64,000 nucleotides of DNA from assembly GCA_963696545.1 (NCBI GenBank), contig CAVOKQ010000013.1, forward strand, positions 204,523 to 268,522, given 5' to 3'. Source of the stretch: RPQJ01 sp963696545. Its GTDB lineage: Bacteria > Pseudomonadota > Gammaproteobacteria > Steroidobacterales > Steroidobacteraceae. The notes beneath the pieces are model-generated. The model was not told the origin of the DNA and ran no database searches. It saw nothing but the letters and a program-made list of their open reading frames with translations. Each line of letters opens with the position of its first letter. Positions within the stretch are counted from its first letter, which is position 1. Below, in pieces: positions 37,730 to 46,966 of the stretch. The translations under genes and the position numbers were made by a program.

Positions 37730-40700
37730 ATGCTCGAAGTCCGCAACCTGACAAAGTCCTTCGCGGGCGCCGCCGCGCGCCGGATCCTCGACGGCCTTTC
37801 CCTGACCGTCCGGCCCGGCGAGTACGTTGCGATCGTCGGCGAGTCGGGCGTCGGCAAGTCGACGCTGCTGAACCTGGTCGCGGGCCTCGATCTGCCCGAC
37901 TCGGGCGAGGTGTTGCTCGAGGGGCGGGATCTCGCGCGCATGGACGAGAACCAACGCACGCTCTTGCGCCGCTCGCGGATGGGTTTCGTGTTCCAGGCGT
38001 TTCACCTGCTGCCCCACCTGAGCCTCGCGCGCAACGTCGGCCTGCCGCTTGCGCTGAACGGCCACGCCGGGCACAGCGCGGACCAGCGCGTGGCCGAACT
38101 GCTCGAATCGGTCGGGCTCGCAGACCGCGCCCAGAGTCTGCCGCGCGAGCTCTCGAGCGGTGAGATGCAGCGTGTCGCCGTGGCCCGTGCGCTCGTCCAC
38201 CGTCCCGCGCTGGTGCTCGCGGACGAACCGACCGGCAACCTCGATCCGGACAACGCGGCGGTGATCCTCGAACTGCTACGCGCGCAGATCAAACGCGACC
38301 AGGCCGCCGGCGTACTGGTCACTCATTCCGCGAACGCGGCGGCCACCACCGATCGCGTCTACGAGTTGACGCGAGCGGGGCTGCGCGAGCGACCCGGCCT
38401 GGCCGCGCGGCCGGTGAGCGTTTTGGCAGCAGCGCTGCGAGCACGACTCGCGCTGCTCGATGCGGCCGCGTTCGGTCCGCTGCGGCAAGGGCCCGGACGC
38501 ACGCTGGTCGCGATCGTTGCGATCGCGCTCGGTGTGGCGCTCGGGTTCTCCGTGTACCTGATCAATCGCGTCGCCGCCGACGAAGTCCAGCTGGCGTCGC
38601 GCAGCCTGTTCGGCATGGCGGACCTTGCTGTCCGCGCACCCGGCCAGGGATTCGACGAGTCGCTGTACCCGCGGATCGCGCGTGTGCCCGGTGTGGCGGT
38701 CGCGAGCCCTGTAATCGAGGCAATGGCACGCGTCCCGGGCCATGACCGCGCAATCAAGCTGGTCGGCGTCGATCCTTTTCGCGCGTTCCAGTTGCAGCCC
38801 GCAGTGGCTGCGGCGGGGGCGACGGGATCACAGGGCGGCGGGCTGCTGGCGGAAAACTCCGTGTGGCTCAGTCCTTCGGCCGCGCTGGCGTATGGCGTCG
38901 AGACAGGTGACGACTTCAAGATCCAGGTGGCGCTCGACATCGTGACACTGCAAGTCGCGGGGCTGCTGCCGCCGAGCGAATATCGGCAGCCGCTCGGCAT
39001 GATGGACATCGCGACCGCGCAGTGGCGCCTCGACCGCCTCGGGCGCCTCGATCGTGTAGACATCCGACTCGCTCCGGGCGTGGATCCGCAGGTCGTGCGG
39101 ACGGCGATCGCGGCGATCCTGCCCCCGGGCGTGAGCCTCACCACTCCCGGCCAGGCGGGCGACGATGCGGCGCGACTCTCGCGCGCCTATCGATCCAATC
39201 TCACGGCACTCGCGCTCGTCGCGCTCTTCACCGGCGCGTTTCTCGTCTACGCCACGCAGTCGCTCGCGGTGGCGTGCCGGCGACGCGAGATCGCATTGCT
39301 GCACGCGATGGGGATGACCGTGCGCGAGCAACTCAGCGCATCGCTGCTGTCCGGCGCGATCGTCGGCATACTCGGGTCGGCACTTGGGATCGTGGTCGGA
39401 ATCGTCGTCGCACGAGCCGGGCTCGCAGCGTTCGGTGCGGACCTCGGGGCAGGCTACTTCCGCGGTGTCGCGCCGGCTCTGAACGTCAACGCGATCGAGA
39501 CCGCGACCTTCTTCCTGCTCGGCGTCGGTGCGGCAATCGTTGCGACGCTGGGCCCGGCACACGAAGCCGCATCTGTCCCCGCGGCCGCCGCGCTCAAGGC
39601 CGGCGATGAGGCTCCAGTGCCTGCGCGCCGCCACAGCTACATCGCGCTCGCACTGCTGATCGCGGCCATGGGCGCGCTGCTCGTGCCGGCACCCGATGGC
39701 ATCGCGCTGCCGGGCTACGCCGCCATCGCGTGCCTGTTGTTCGGTGCAGTATTCCTGACGCCGGCGATTTCGCAGCTCGCTTTCGCGCGGTTGCCGCTCG
39801 GCGGGCCGGCGTGGCGCCAGGTTGCAGCAGCGCAGTTGCGCGGCACGGCGCGACGCTCCACCGTGAGCATCGCGGCGGTGCTGGTCAGCTTCAGCCTGAT
39901 GGTCGCGATGGCGATCATGGTCTTCTCGTTCCGGCTCTCGCTCGATGCGTGGATGCAGCGGATCCTCTACGCCGACCTGTACGTGCGAGCGGGCGGGTCG
40001 GGCCTCACGAGTTTCCTCGACGAGGACGCGCAGAGAATCCTGAGCGGGTTGCCCGGCGTGCGACGAGTCGACTTCGTGCGCTTCCATGACGTCACCATGC
40101 CGGGCGGTGGGATGCCGCTCACCGTGATCGCGCGGCCCATCGACGAGGAGTCGGCGCCCCGCATCCTGCCGCTGCGGCGCTCCGATGCCCGTCCGCTGCC
40201 GGCGGGCAAGGTGCCCGGCTGGATCTCCGAGGCGGCGCACGACCTGCGCGGTCTCGATGTCGGGTCCGAGTTCGACCTGCCGCTTGGCGGGCGGACCGTC
40301 GCAGTCTTCGTGAAGGGAGTGTGGCGCGATTACGAGCGGCCCGGTGGTGCGGTCGTGATCCCACGCGATACGTTCATTCGCTACACCGGGGACACGCGAG
40401 CGACGAGGGCGGCACTCTGGTTGGAGGAGGGCGCGACGGCCGAGCAGGTGTCGGCACGCGTGCGTTCTGCAATTCAGCGCAGCGGCCAGTACGAGATCGA
40501 AGTGCCGCGGGAAATCCGCCGGTTGTCATTGAGGGTGTTCGACCGCACGTTCGCGGTGACGTACCTGATCGAGGCAGTGGCGGTCTTGATCGGACTCTTC
40601 GGCATTTCCGCCAGCACGAGCTCGCAGGTGCTGGCGCGTCGTGGCGAGTTCGGCATGCTGCGTCACCTCGGCGTCACTCGCCGCGAGATCGGCCGCATGC

Positions 40701-40954
40701 TCGCGTTCGAAGGAGCGGCGCTCGGCACCCTGGGCGTGCTCATGGGCCTCGTCGTGGGTGGGCTCGTGAGCCTGGTGCTCGTGTACGTCGTCAACCGGCA
40801 GTCGTTCCACTGGTCCATGGACGTGCACGTGCCGTGGCTGCTGCTCGCGGTGTTGAGCATCGTGCTGGTCGCCGCCGCCGCGCTGACATCCGTGATCAGT
40901 GGGCAGCAGGCGATGGGAACCGACGTCGTGCGCGCGGTGAAGGAGGACTGGTGA
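37730..40954 (+). CDS. Fused ABC transporter: ATPase plus two FtsX-type permease modules (AttE/AttFG-like)
   Basis: A 1074-residue fusion. Residues 1-222 are an ABC ATPase of the LolD/MacB group: Walker A GESGVGKST (37-45), Q-loop near 89, signature LSSGE (141-145; normally LSGGQ), Walker B LVLADE (161-166), His199. From about 255 the protein is a permease with two FtsX-type modules, each one helix, a large periplasmic domain and three helices (first helix near 259-277; a second module starts near 700). ATPase and permease are usually separate genes in AttEFGH-like systems. The ATG at 37730 (MLEVRNLTKSF) is chosen. The stop overlaps the AttH-like gene as GTGA. An error that removed a stop cannot be excluded. 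Confidence 0.85.
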   Translation: MLEVRNLTKSFAGAAARRILDGLSLTVRPGEYVAIVGESGVGKSTLLNLVAGLDLPDSGEVLLEGRDLARMDENQRTLLRRSRMGFVFQAFHLLPHLSLARNVGLPLALNGHAGHSADQRVAELLESVGLADRAQSLPRELSSGEMQRVAVARALVHRPALVLADEPTGNLDPDNAAVILELLRAQIKRDQAAGVLVTHSANAAATTDRVYELTRAGLRERPGLAARPVSVLAAALRARLALLDAAAFGPLRQGPGRTLVAIVAIALGVALGFSVYLINRVAADEVQLASRSLFGMADLAVRAPGQGFDESLYPRIARVPGVAVASPVIEAMARVPGHDRAIKLVGVDPFRAFQLQPAVAAAGATGSQGGGLLAENSVWLSPSAALAYGVETGDDFKIQVALDIVTLQVAGLLPPSEYRQPLGMMDIATAQWRLDRLGRLDRVDIRLAPGVDPQVVRTAIAAILPPGVSLTTPGQAGDDAARLSRAYRSNLTALALVALFTGAFLVYATQSLAVACRRREIALLHAMGMTVREQLSASLLSGAIVGILGSALGIVVGIVVARAGLAAFGADLGAGYFRGVAPALNVNAIETATFFLLGVGAAIVATLGPAHEAASVPAAAALKAGDEAPVPARRHSYIALALLIAAMGALLVPAPDGIALPGYAAIACLLFGAVFLTPAISQLAFARLPLGGPAWRQVAAAQLRGTARRSTVSIAAVLVSFSLMVAMAIMVFSFRLSLDAWMQRILYADLYVRAGGSGLTSFLDEDAQRILSGLPGVRRVDFVRFHDVTMPGGGMPLTVIARPIDEESAPRILPLRRSDARPLPAGKVPGWISEAAHDLRGLDVGSEFDLPLGGRTVAVFVKGVWRDYERPGGAVVIPRDTFIRYTGDTRATRAALWLEEGATAEQVSARVRSAIQRSGQYEIEVPREIRRLSLRVFDRTFAVTYLIEAVAVLIGLFGISASTSSQVLARRGEFGMLRHLGVTRREIGRMLAFEGAALGTLGVLMGLVVGGLVSLVLVYVVNRQSFHWSMDVHVPWLLLAVLSIVLVAAAALTSVISGQQAMGTDVVRAVKEDW

Positions 40955-42039
40955 CACGTCGCGTTGATCGGCTGCTGGTCGCGCTGATCGCGGTTGCCGT
41001 GCTGGCGTCGTCCATGGCGCGCGCGGACGTGACGTACCCGCACGTCGTGCCCGGCGTCACTCTCGAGTTTCCGAAGGACGAAGGCGCGCACCCGGACTAC
41101 CGGATCGAGTGGTGGTACGTCACCGGCTGGCTCGATGACGGCGGACCGGACCCGATCGGCTTCCAGGTGACGTTCTTCCGCGTGCGACCCGGGTTCGCGG
41201 AAGCCAATCCGAGTACTTTCGCGCCGAAGCAGATCCTGTTTGGTCACGCGGCGATCGCGGAACCCGCGAACGACAGGCTGCGTCACGCCGAGCGATCGGC
41301 GCGCGCCGGGTTTGATCTCGCATACGCGCGTGAAGGTCTCGTGGACGTACGCATCGACGACTGGACGCTGCGGCAGCAAGGGCCAGTCTATCGGGCGGAT
41401 GTGAGTGGCGACGGGTTCCGGATGCAACTCGACCTGCAGGCTGCGACAGCGCCGCTGCTGCAGGGGGATGGAGGATTCAGTCGCAAGGGGCCGGCGCCGC
41501 TGGCAGCCAGTTACTACTACAGCTTGCCGCATCTATCGGTCGTCGGCACGGTGACGGTCGACGGGCGCGAGCGGCGGGTGAAGGGCGAGGCATGGCTTGA
41601 TCACGAGTGGTCGAGCGACATCCTCGGCGACGAGGCGGCCGGCTGGGACTGGATGGGCATCAACCTCGACGACGGCGGGGCACTGATGGCGTTTCGGATG
41701 CGCAATCGCAACGGCGGAGAGCTGTGGTCGGCCGCGACCCTGCGTTCGGCGGATGGCGGCGTGCGTACGTTCAAGCCCGATGAGGTCGAGTGGACTCCCG
41801 GCCGGACATGGCGCTCGTCGCGCACCGGTGCCACGTATCCCGTTGAGTGGCGCGTGCAGGTTGGCACGCAGTCGTTTGCCGTCACACCGTTGATGGACGA
41901 TGCCGAGCTCGACTCACGGTCGAGCACCGGGACGATCTACTGGGAAGGACCGGTGCGCGTGACAGGTTCGAGCGGCAGTCCCGCCGGCCGCGGTTACCTC
42001 GAGCTCACCGGCTACGCGGGCACTCCGATCCGGTTTTGA
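40951..42039 (+). CDS. AttH-like secreted lipocalin-fold protein
   Basis: A 362-residue exported protein with a Sec signal (LLVALIAVAVLASSMARA, cleavage near residue 24). The mature part has the AttH/CrtC-type signatures DYRIEWWYVTGWLDD, GFQVTFFRVRPG, then GEAWLDHEWSSDIL and WDWMGINLDDGGALMAFRMR. Carotenoid 1,2-hydratases share this fold, but operon context (ABC transporter with GTGA overlap) fits the AttH component of AttEFGH-type systems, often annotated as lipid- or lipoprotein-related transport partners. It is probably periplasmic. It ends at a hairpin formed by two repeat copies. The precise substrate is unknown. Confidence 0.85.
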   Translation: MTRRVDRLLVALIAVAVLASSMARADVTYPHVVPGVTLEFPKDEGAHPDYRIEWWYVTGWLDDGGPDPIGFQVTFFRVRPGFAEANPSTFAPKQILFGHAAIAEPANDRLRHAERSARAGFDLAYAREGLVDVRIDDWTLRQQGPVYRADVSGDGFRMQLDLQAATAPLLQGDGGFSRKGPAPLAASYYYSLPHLSVVGTVTVDGRERRVKGEAWLDHEWSSDILGDEAAGWDWMGINLDDGGALMAFRMRNRNGGELWSAATLRSADGGVRTFKPDEVEWTPGRTWRSSRTGATYPVEWRVQVGTQSFAVTPLMDDAELDSRSSTGTIYWEGPVRVTGSSGSPAGRGYLELTGYAGTPIRF

Positions 42040-42044
42040 AATCC

Positions 42045-42086
42045 GGTGCCTGGCACCTATTTTCGGAAAAATAGGTGCCAGGCACC
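42045..42086. repeat. Paired palindromic repeats forming a 19-bp-arm hairpin, copies 3 and 4
   Basis: GGTGCCTGGCACC-TATTTT (42045-42063) and its exact reverse complement (42068-42086) with only CGGA between. It lies exactly between the convergent attH-like gene and the zinc peptidase gene (stop at 42090), so it could terminate both. Confidence 0.9.
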
Positions 42087-42089
42087 GAA

Positions 42090-42950
42090 TTAAAGTTGTT
42101 GTGCCGCGAACGTGTCGCAGGCCTCGGGGGTCCCCGACTCCAGCCCGCGGCGGAACCACCGCACGCGCTGCTCCGAGCTGCCGTGCGTGAACGCGTCCGG
42201 CACGACGTATCCCTGCGCCTGCTTCTGCAGCCTGTCGTCGCCGATTGCGCTTGCAGCGCGCAGGCCCTCTTCGACATCGCCCGCCTCGAGCAACCGACGC
42301 GATTGCGCAGCTGTCTTCGCCCACACACCTGCGAAGCAGTCGGCCTGCAGCTCCATCCGCACCGATAGTGCATTGGCGTCCGCCTGGCCCATCCGCTGCT
42401 GCGCCTCGTGCACCTGCTTCGCGATGCCCATCAGGTTCTGCACGTGATGGCCGACCTCGTGCGCAACGACGTACGCCTGCGCAAAGTCCCCTGGCGCCCC
42501 GAAACGCGTGGACAGGTCGTTGTAGAACGACATGTCGAGATAGACCTTCTGGTCCAGCGGGCAATAGAACGGCCCCACGGCCGACTGCGCCATGCCGCAC
42601 GCCGATGTGACCATGCCACTGAAGAACACCAGCTTCGGTTCCACGTACTGCACGCCGTACTTCGGCAGGATCGCATTCCAGGTGTCCTCGGTGTCCGCAA
42701 GCACGACCTCGGTCATCTGGCGCAGGTTCGCCTCCTGCGCGCTTTCCTGGTACGGCTGATCCGCCGGCTGCATGTCGACTTCCTGCGGCTTGGTGGCGAC
42801 GCCGACGAAAGGCAGCGGGTTGATGCCGAGCAGGCTCAGCACTAACAGGAACAGCAACCCGCCGATACTCAGGCCCACTCCAGTGCGCACAGGCCGCATG
42901 CCGCGACGATCCTCGACGTTGCTGCTGCGACGGCGGCCTTCGATGTCCAT
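42090..42950 (-). CDS. ypfJ: YpfJ-type neutral zinc metallopeptidase
   Basis: A 286-residue membrane-anchored zinc peptidase-like protein. One transmembrane helix near residues 24-42, then a proteolytic domain with HEVGHH (H164-E-V-G-H168) and the downstream Glu region VRMELQADCFAGVWA, which supplies the third zinc ligand. Further family landmarks are CGMAQSAVGPFYCPLDQKVYLD and DAFTHGSSEQRVRWFRRG. All catalytic residues are present. The N-terminus is basic and cytoplasmic (RRRSSNVEDRRG). Substrate unknown. It is convergent with the AttH-like gene and stands alone. Confidence 0.93.
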   Translation of the reverse strand: MDIEGRRRSSNVEDRRGMRPVRTGVGLSIGGLLFLLVLSLLGINPLPFVGVATKPQEVDMQPADQPYQESAQEANLRQMTEVVLADTEDTWNAILPKYGVQYVEPKLVFFSGMVTSACGMAQSAVGPFYCPLDQKVYLDMSFYNDLSTRFGAPGDFAQAYVVAHEVGHHVQNLMGIAKQVHEAQQRMGQADANALSVRMELQADCFAGVWAKTAAQSRRLLEAGDVEEGLRAASAIGDDRLQKQAQGYVVPDAFTHGSSEQRVRWFRRGLESGTPEACDTFAAQQL

Positions 42951-43067
42951 GACGAGCTCTCCTGGTCGGGCCCGGAAACGGGAGCGCTCAAGATTACGTC
43001 AAGCGGTCAGCCGGCGGGAGAGGGGGCCGCCGTCGAAAGGCTTCAATGTCAGATGGCGGACGCCGGC

Positions 43068-43313
43068 CTACGGATTGTCGGGATCGCTCGAACCTTCGTC
43101 GACCCACACGCCATGGATGCACTTGAACACCTGCGAGCCGCTCTGCACGAACGCGCCGTCTTTGTAGCTCGTGCCGTTGAAGTAGCAGACAGGCTCGCCC
43201 GGGACCTGCTGCCGCACGACGTCCGTGTCCTCGTCTTCTTCGTCGGCGATCGGCGAGTTCTTCAGCTCGGGATCCTGCGCGCCCACCTGGGGGATCGAGG
43301 GGTGATGCTTCAT
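43068..43313 (-). CDS. Small DUF1496-like protein
   Basis: An 81-residue acidic protein with a core VCYFNGTSYKDGAFVQSGSQVFKCIHGVWVDEG, which has the C-Y-x-N-G-x-x-Y-x-x-G-A ... C pattern of DUF1496. The N-terminal half is Glu/Asp rich (DEEDEDTD) and probably disordered. There is no signal peptide, so it is likely cytoplasmic unless the start is wrong. About 117 bases separate it from the peptidase gene downstream and 141 from groEL upstream. Function unknown. Confidence 0.65.
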   Translation of the reverse strand: MKHHPSIPQVGAQDPELKNSPIADEEDEDTDVVRQQVPGEPVCYFNGTSYKDGAFVQSGSQVFKCIHGVWVDEGSSDPDNP

Positions 43314-43428
43314 GGCAGTGCTCCCGTGTGTGGGTGATGCATGGCCGTCCGATCCGATCTTAACGCCGCCGCCGCCGCCCGGCGTCAGCGGCGCACGGTG
43401 ACATTCACCTATTTAATTCGGTAATTCG

Positions 43429-43441
43429 GTGCCTGGCACCG
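43429..43441. repeat. Palindromic intergenic repeat core, copy 5
   Basis: GGTGCCTGGCACC with flanks GGTAATTC and GAATTTCCC, lying 14 bases after the groEL stop (read leftwards). A degraded half copy (TATTTAATTCGG) precedes it. Confidence 0.85.
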
Positions 43442-43454
43442 AATTTCCCGAATT

Positions 43455-45074
43455 TCACATCTCCGGCGGTTCGCCCGGCAGCGTCCGCTCCTTCTCGGGG
43501 ATCTCGGTCATCGTCGCCTCGGTCAGCAGCAGGATGCTCGCGACCGACACGGCATTCTCGAGCGCCACGCGCACGACCTTGGTCGGGTCGACGATGCCGG
43601 CCTCGAACAGGTCGACGTATTCCTTGCGTGCCGCGTCGAACCCGACCGGCCCGGTGCTCGTCATCATCCGATTCACGACCACGCCGCCGTCCACGGACGA
43701 ATTCTCGGCGATCTGTCGTGCCGGCGACTCGAGCGCGCGCTTCAGCACCGCGACCCCGGTCCGCTCGTCACCCTCGACCGAGGCTTCGAGCTTGCCGACC
43801 GCATCGATGCAGCGGATCAGCGCCAGGCCGCCGCCCGGGACGATGCCCTCGGCGACCGCGGCCTTCGTCGCGCTGATGGCGTCGTCGAGCGCGTCCTTCT
43901 TCGACTTCATCTCGGACTCCGACGGCGCGCCGACGCGAATCACGGCGACGCCACCCGCGAGCTTGGCCAGCCGCTCCTCGAGCTTCTCCTTGTCGTAGTC
44001 GCTGGTCGCCTTGTCGATCTCGTGGCGGATCTGCGCCATGCGTCCGTCGATCGCCTTGCGTTCGCCGGCACCGCCGATGATCGTCGTGTTGTCCTTGTCC
44101 ACGACCACGCGCTTCGCCCGGCCAAGCTGCGCGAGCTGCACGTCCTCGAGCTTGACGCCTAGTTCTTCGGACACGAGCTGACCGCCGGTCAGCACCGACA
44201 TGTCGGTGAGCATCGCCTTGCGTCGGTCGCCGAAGCCCGGTGCCTTCACGGCGACGCTCTTCAGCACGCCGCGGATCTGGTTGACGATCAATGTGGCGAG
44301 CGCTTCGCCTTCGAAGTCCTCCGCGACGAACAGGATCGGCCGCCCGGACTTCGCCACCTGCTCGAGCAGCGGAATCAGGTCCTTCAGCAGGTTCACCTTG
44401 CGGTCGGTGAGCAGTACGTACGGGTCCTCGAGCACGGCCTCCATCTTCTCCGGGTCGGTGATGAAGTACGGCGAGGTGTAGCCGCGATCGAACTGCATGC
44501 CCTCGACGACCTCGAGCACCGTCTCGGTCGTCTTCGACTCCTCGACCGTGATCACGCCTTCGCCGCCGACTTTCTCCATCGCGTCGGCGACCAGTTCACC
44601 GATCTCCGGATCGTTGTGCGCGGCGATCGTTGCGACCTGCGCCTTCTCCTTGCGCGTGCTCACCTTGCGCGACATCTCCTTAAGCGCCGCAACCGCGGTT
44701 GCCATGCCGCGGTCGAGCCCGCGCTTCAGGTCGATCGCGCTCGCGCCGGCCGTCACGTTGCGCACGCCGTCGGAGAAAATGGCGTGGGCCAGGATCGTCG
44801 ACGAACTGGTGCCGTCGCCCACGACGTCGCCGGTCTTCTCGGCGGCCTGGCGCAGCATCTGCGCGCCGAGGTTCTCCTCCGCGTCCTTCAGCTCGAACTC
44901 CTTCGCAATGGCCACGCCATCGTTGCAGACGATCGGCGGGCCCCATTTCTTCTGGATCAGCACGGACTTCGACTTCGGGCCGAGCGTGATCCGCACGGCC
45001 TCGGCGAGTTGGGTGGCGCCGCGCAGGATCTTCTCCCGCGCCGCCGAGCGGAACAGGACCTGTTTGTGCGACAT
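43455..45074 (-). CDS. groEL: Divergent stand-alone GroEL (60-kDa chaperonin)
   Basis: A 539-residue chaperonin with the ATP-site residues kept: D52 in CNDGVAIAKEFELKD, D87 in GDGTSSSTILAHA, and the Gly-rich GIVPGGGLALIR region with the hydrolytic Asp upstream. It differs from housekeeping GroEL: TLGPKSKSVLIQKKWGPPI instead of TLGPKGRNVVLDKSFGAP, GDGTSSS instead of GDGTTTA, and the end TLPGEPPEM lacks the GGM repeats. No groES is next to it. It is therefore probably a second, specialised chaperonin relying on GroES elsewhere. Flanked on both sides by palindromic repeats. Confidence 0.93.
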   Translation of the reverse strand: MSHKQVLFRSAAREKILRGATQLAEAVRITLGPKSKSVLIQKKWGPPIVCNDGVAIAKEFELKDAEENLGAQMLRQAAEKTGDVVGDGTSSSTILAHAIFSDGVRNVTAGASAIDLKRGLDRGMATAVAALKEMSRKVSTRKEKAQVATIAAHNDPEIGELVADAMEKVGGEGVITVEESKTTETVLEVVEGMQFDRGYTSPYFITDPEKMEAVLEDPYVLLTDRKVNLLKDLIPLLEQVAKSGRPILFVAEDFEGEALATLIVNQIRGVLKSVAVKAPGFGDRRKAMLTDMSVLTGGQLVSEELGVKLEDVQLAQLGRAKRVVVDKDNTTIIGGAGERKAIDGRMAQIRHEIDKATSDYDKEKLEERLAKLAGGVAVIRVGAPSESEMKSKKDALDDAISATKAAVAEGIVPGGGLALIRCIDAVGKLEASVEGDERTGVAVLKRALESPARQIAENSSVDGGVVVNRMMTSTGPVGFDAARKEYVDLFEAGIVDPTKVVRVALENAVSVASILLLTEATMTEIPEKERTLPGEPPEM

Positions 45075-45195
45075 GGGACCTCCTCAGGCTCGCGCCGATG
45101 GCTCGATTGTTGGCCTCGCGAGCCGCGGCCGGAATACGCAGATGCGGCAGCTGAGCGGCGCGAAACCCTACGCAGAAACAACGGGTTAAAAAACC

Positions 45196-45237
45196 GGTGC
45201 CAGGCACCGAATTAACGAAAACCGGTGCCACGGCACC
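45196..45237. repeat. Tandem palindromic repeats, copies 6 and 7
   Basis: GGTGCCAGGCACC at 45196-45208, then after GAATTAACGAAAACC a second core with one extra base, GGTGCCACGGCACC at 45224-45237. They lie between divergent groEL and the aminotransferase gene, in direct rather than inverted order. The 13-bp core and its GAATTA flank are kept in both. Confidence 0.85.
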
Positions 45238-45253
45238 GAATTACAATCCCCGC

Positions 45254-46966
45254 ATGCACGACTGGAGCTTCGAGTACCTGCGCCGCCAGATCGTCGGCAT
45301 CGATTCGGCGTTCGACACGCCGTTCGGCCGGCGCCTGATGGTCTACTGCGACTACACCGCCTCGGGCCGCTGCCTGGTGTTCGTCGAGCGCTACCTGCAG
45401 ACGCTGCAGCGCATCTACGCGAACACGCACACCGAGGACGACCTCACCGGCCGCAGCATGAGCCGGTTGCTGCACGAGGCCGAGCAGACCATCAAGCGCG
45501 CGGTGAACGCGGGTCCGCACGGGCGCATCGTCGCGTGCGGCACGGGCGCGACCGGCGCGATCGACAAGTTGCAGCAGATCCTCGGCGTCGCGCTGTCACC
45601 GGCCACGCGCAAGGTCGTGGGCGAAGAACTGCGCGGGTTCATGGGTGACGAGCAGTTCGAAGCGTTTCGCAAGTACCAGCAGTCACACCAGCCGGTCGTA
45701 TTCGTCGGGCCATACGAGCACCACTCGAACGAAGTGACGTGGCGCCAGGGGCTCGCGACCGTCGTCGAAGTAAACCTCGGCCGCGACGGCAGCGTGGACC
45801 TCGAGCATCTCGAGCAGCTGCTGAAGCTGCCGGAGTACAAGGGCCGGCTGCGTATCGGCTCGTTCTCCGCGGCGTCGAACGTTACCGGCATGCGCACGCC
45901 GGTCCGCGAAATCGCGCAACTGCTGCACGCGCACGATGCCTACGCCTGCTTCGATTACGCCGCGAGTGCGCCGTACGTCGAGATCGACATGAATCCGCCG
46001 CGCGGCGCCGATGACAGCGATGCGTCGATCGACGCAGTGTTCCTGTCGCCTCACAAGTTCCTGGGCGGCCCAGGTTCGAGCGGCGTGCTCGTATTCAACG
46101 AGCGCCTGTATGACCGTGAACTTCCGCCCAGTGTGGGCGGCGGTGGCACCGTCGCGTACGTGAGCCCGGTGGACCAGGACTTCATCGCCGACATCGAGGA
46201 GCGCGAGCGGGCCGGCACGCCCGGCGTGCTGCAGACGCTGAAGGCGGCACTCGCGATGGAGCTCAAGTCGCGCATCGGTGTCGAGCGCATCGAGGCCCGT
46301 GAGCACGAACTGCTGTCGAGGGCTTTGCAGCGCTGGGGTACGCACGAGCGGATCGAGCTGCTGGGCAATCCGGATCCGAAGCGTCGCATCGGCATCGTGT
46401 CGTTCAACCTGCGTGACCCGCGCGGCCGCTACCTGCACCCGAAGTTCGTGACCGTGCTGTTGAACGACCTGTTCGGCATCCAGTCGCGCGCCGGCTGCTC
46501 GTGCGCGGGCCCGTACGGTCACCGCCTGCTCGGCATCGACCAGCCCACGTCCGAGCTGTATCGCGACTGGGTGCGCAAGGGATTCCAGGGCATCAAGCCG
46601 GGCTGGTGCCGAGTCGGCTTCCACTACTCGATGGACGACCTCGAGGCCGGGTTCGTGATCGACGCAGTCGAGTTCGTCGCCGATTACGGCTGCCGGTTCC
46701 TGCCGCTGTATGCGTTCGACGCTGGGACCGGCATGTGGAGCCACCGCGAGTATCGCGAGCAGCACGCCGCGTTCTCGCTGGACGCGGCGGTCGATGCGGC
46801 GGGCTGCGACGAGACCGCGCTGCCGGCCGAGACCCGGGCGCGGACTTACGCCGACTGCCTGGCCGAGGCCCGGTCGTGGGCGGAACGGCTCGGCGTGCCC
46901 GGCGCCGTCGGCGCCGACGGGTCCCTCGACCGCTTCGGCGAGCTCAATTTCTTCAACGTAAATTAG
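45254..46966 (+). CDS. Class V aminotransferase, cysteine-desulfurase-like
   Basis: A 570-residue PLP enzyme of fold type I, longer than IscS/SufS (about 400). The PLP Lys is K268 in FLSPHKFLGGPGSSG. An early GTGATGAIDKLQQIL forms the phosphate site; H and N residues lie in GPYEHHSNEVTW; YANTHTEDD is also conserved. A later loop AGCSCAGPYGHRLLG holds C415 and C417, where cysteine desulfurases carry their catalytic Cys. About 100 extra C-terminal residues follow, ending LDRFGELNFFNVN. Translation starts at ATG 45254. Its TAG stop is formed by the next repeat. Sulfur mobilisation is plausible but unproven. Confidence 0.82.
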   Translation: MHDWSFEYLRRQIVGIDSAFDTPFGRRLMVYCDYTASGRCLVFVERYLQTLQRIYANTHTEDDLTGRSMSRLLHEAEQTIKRAVNAGPHGRIVACGTGATGAIDKLQQILGVALSPATRKVVGEELRGFMGDEQFEAFRKYQQSHQPVVFVGPYEHHSNEVTWRQGLATVVEVNLGRDGSVDLEHLEQLLKLPEYKGRLRIGSFSAASNVTGMRTPVREIAQLLHAHDAYACFDYAASAPYVEIDMNPPRGADDSDASIDAVFLSPHKFLGGPGSSGVLVFNERLYDRELPPSVGGGGTVAYVSPVDQDFIADIEERERAGTPGVLQTLKAALAMELKSRIGVERIEAREHELLSRALQRWGTHERIELLGNPDPKRRIGIVSFNLRDPRGRYLHPKFVTVLLNDLFGIQSRAGCSCAGPYGHRLLGIDQPTSELYRDWVRKGFQGIKPGWCRVGFHYSMDDLEAGFVIDAVEFVADYGCRFLPLYAFDAGTGMWSHREYREQHAAFSLDAAVDAAGCDETALPAETRARTYADCLAEARSWAERLGVPGAVGADGSLDRFGELNFFNVN

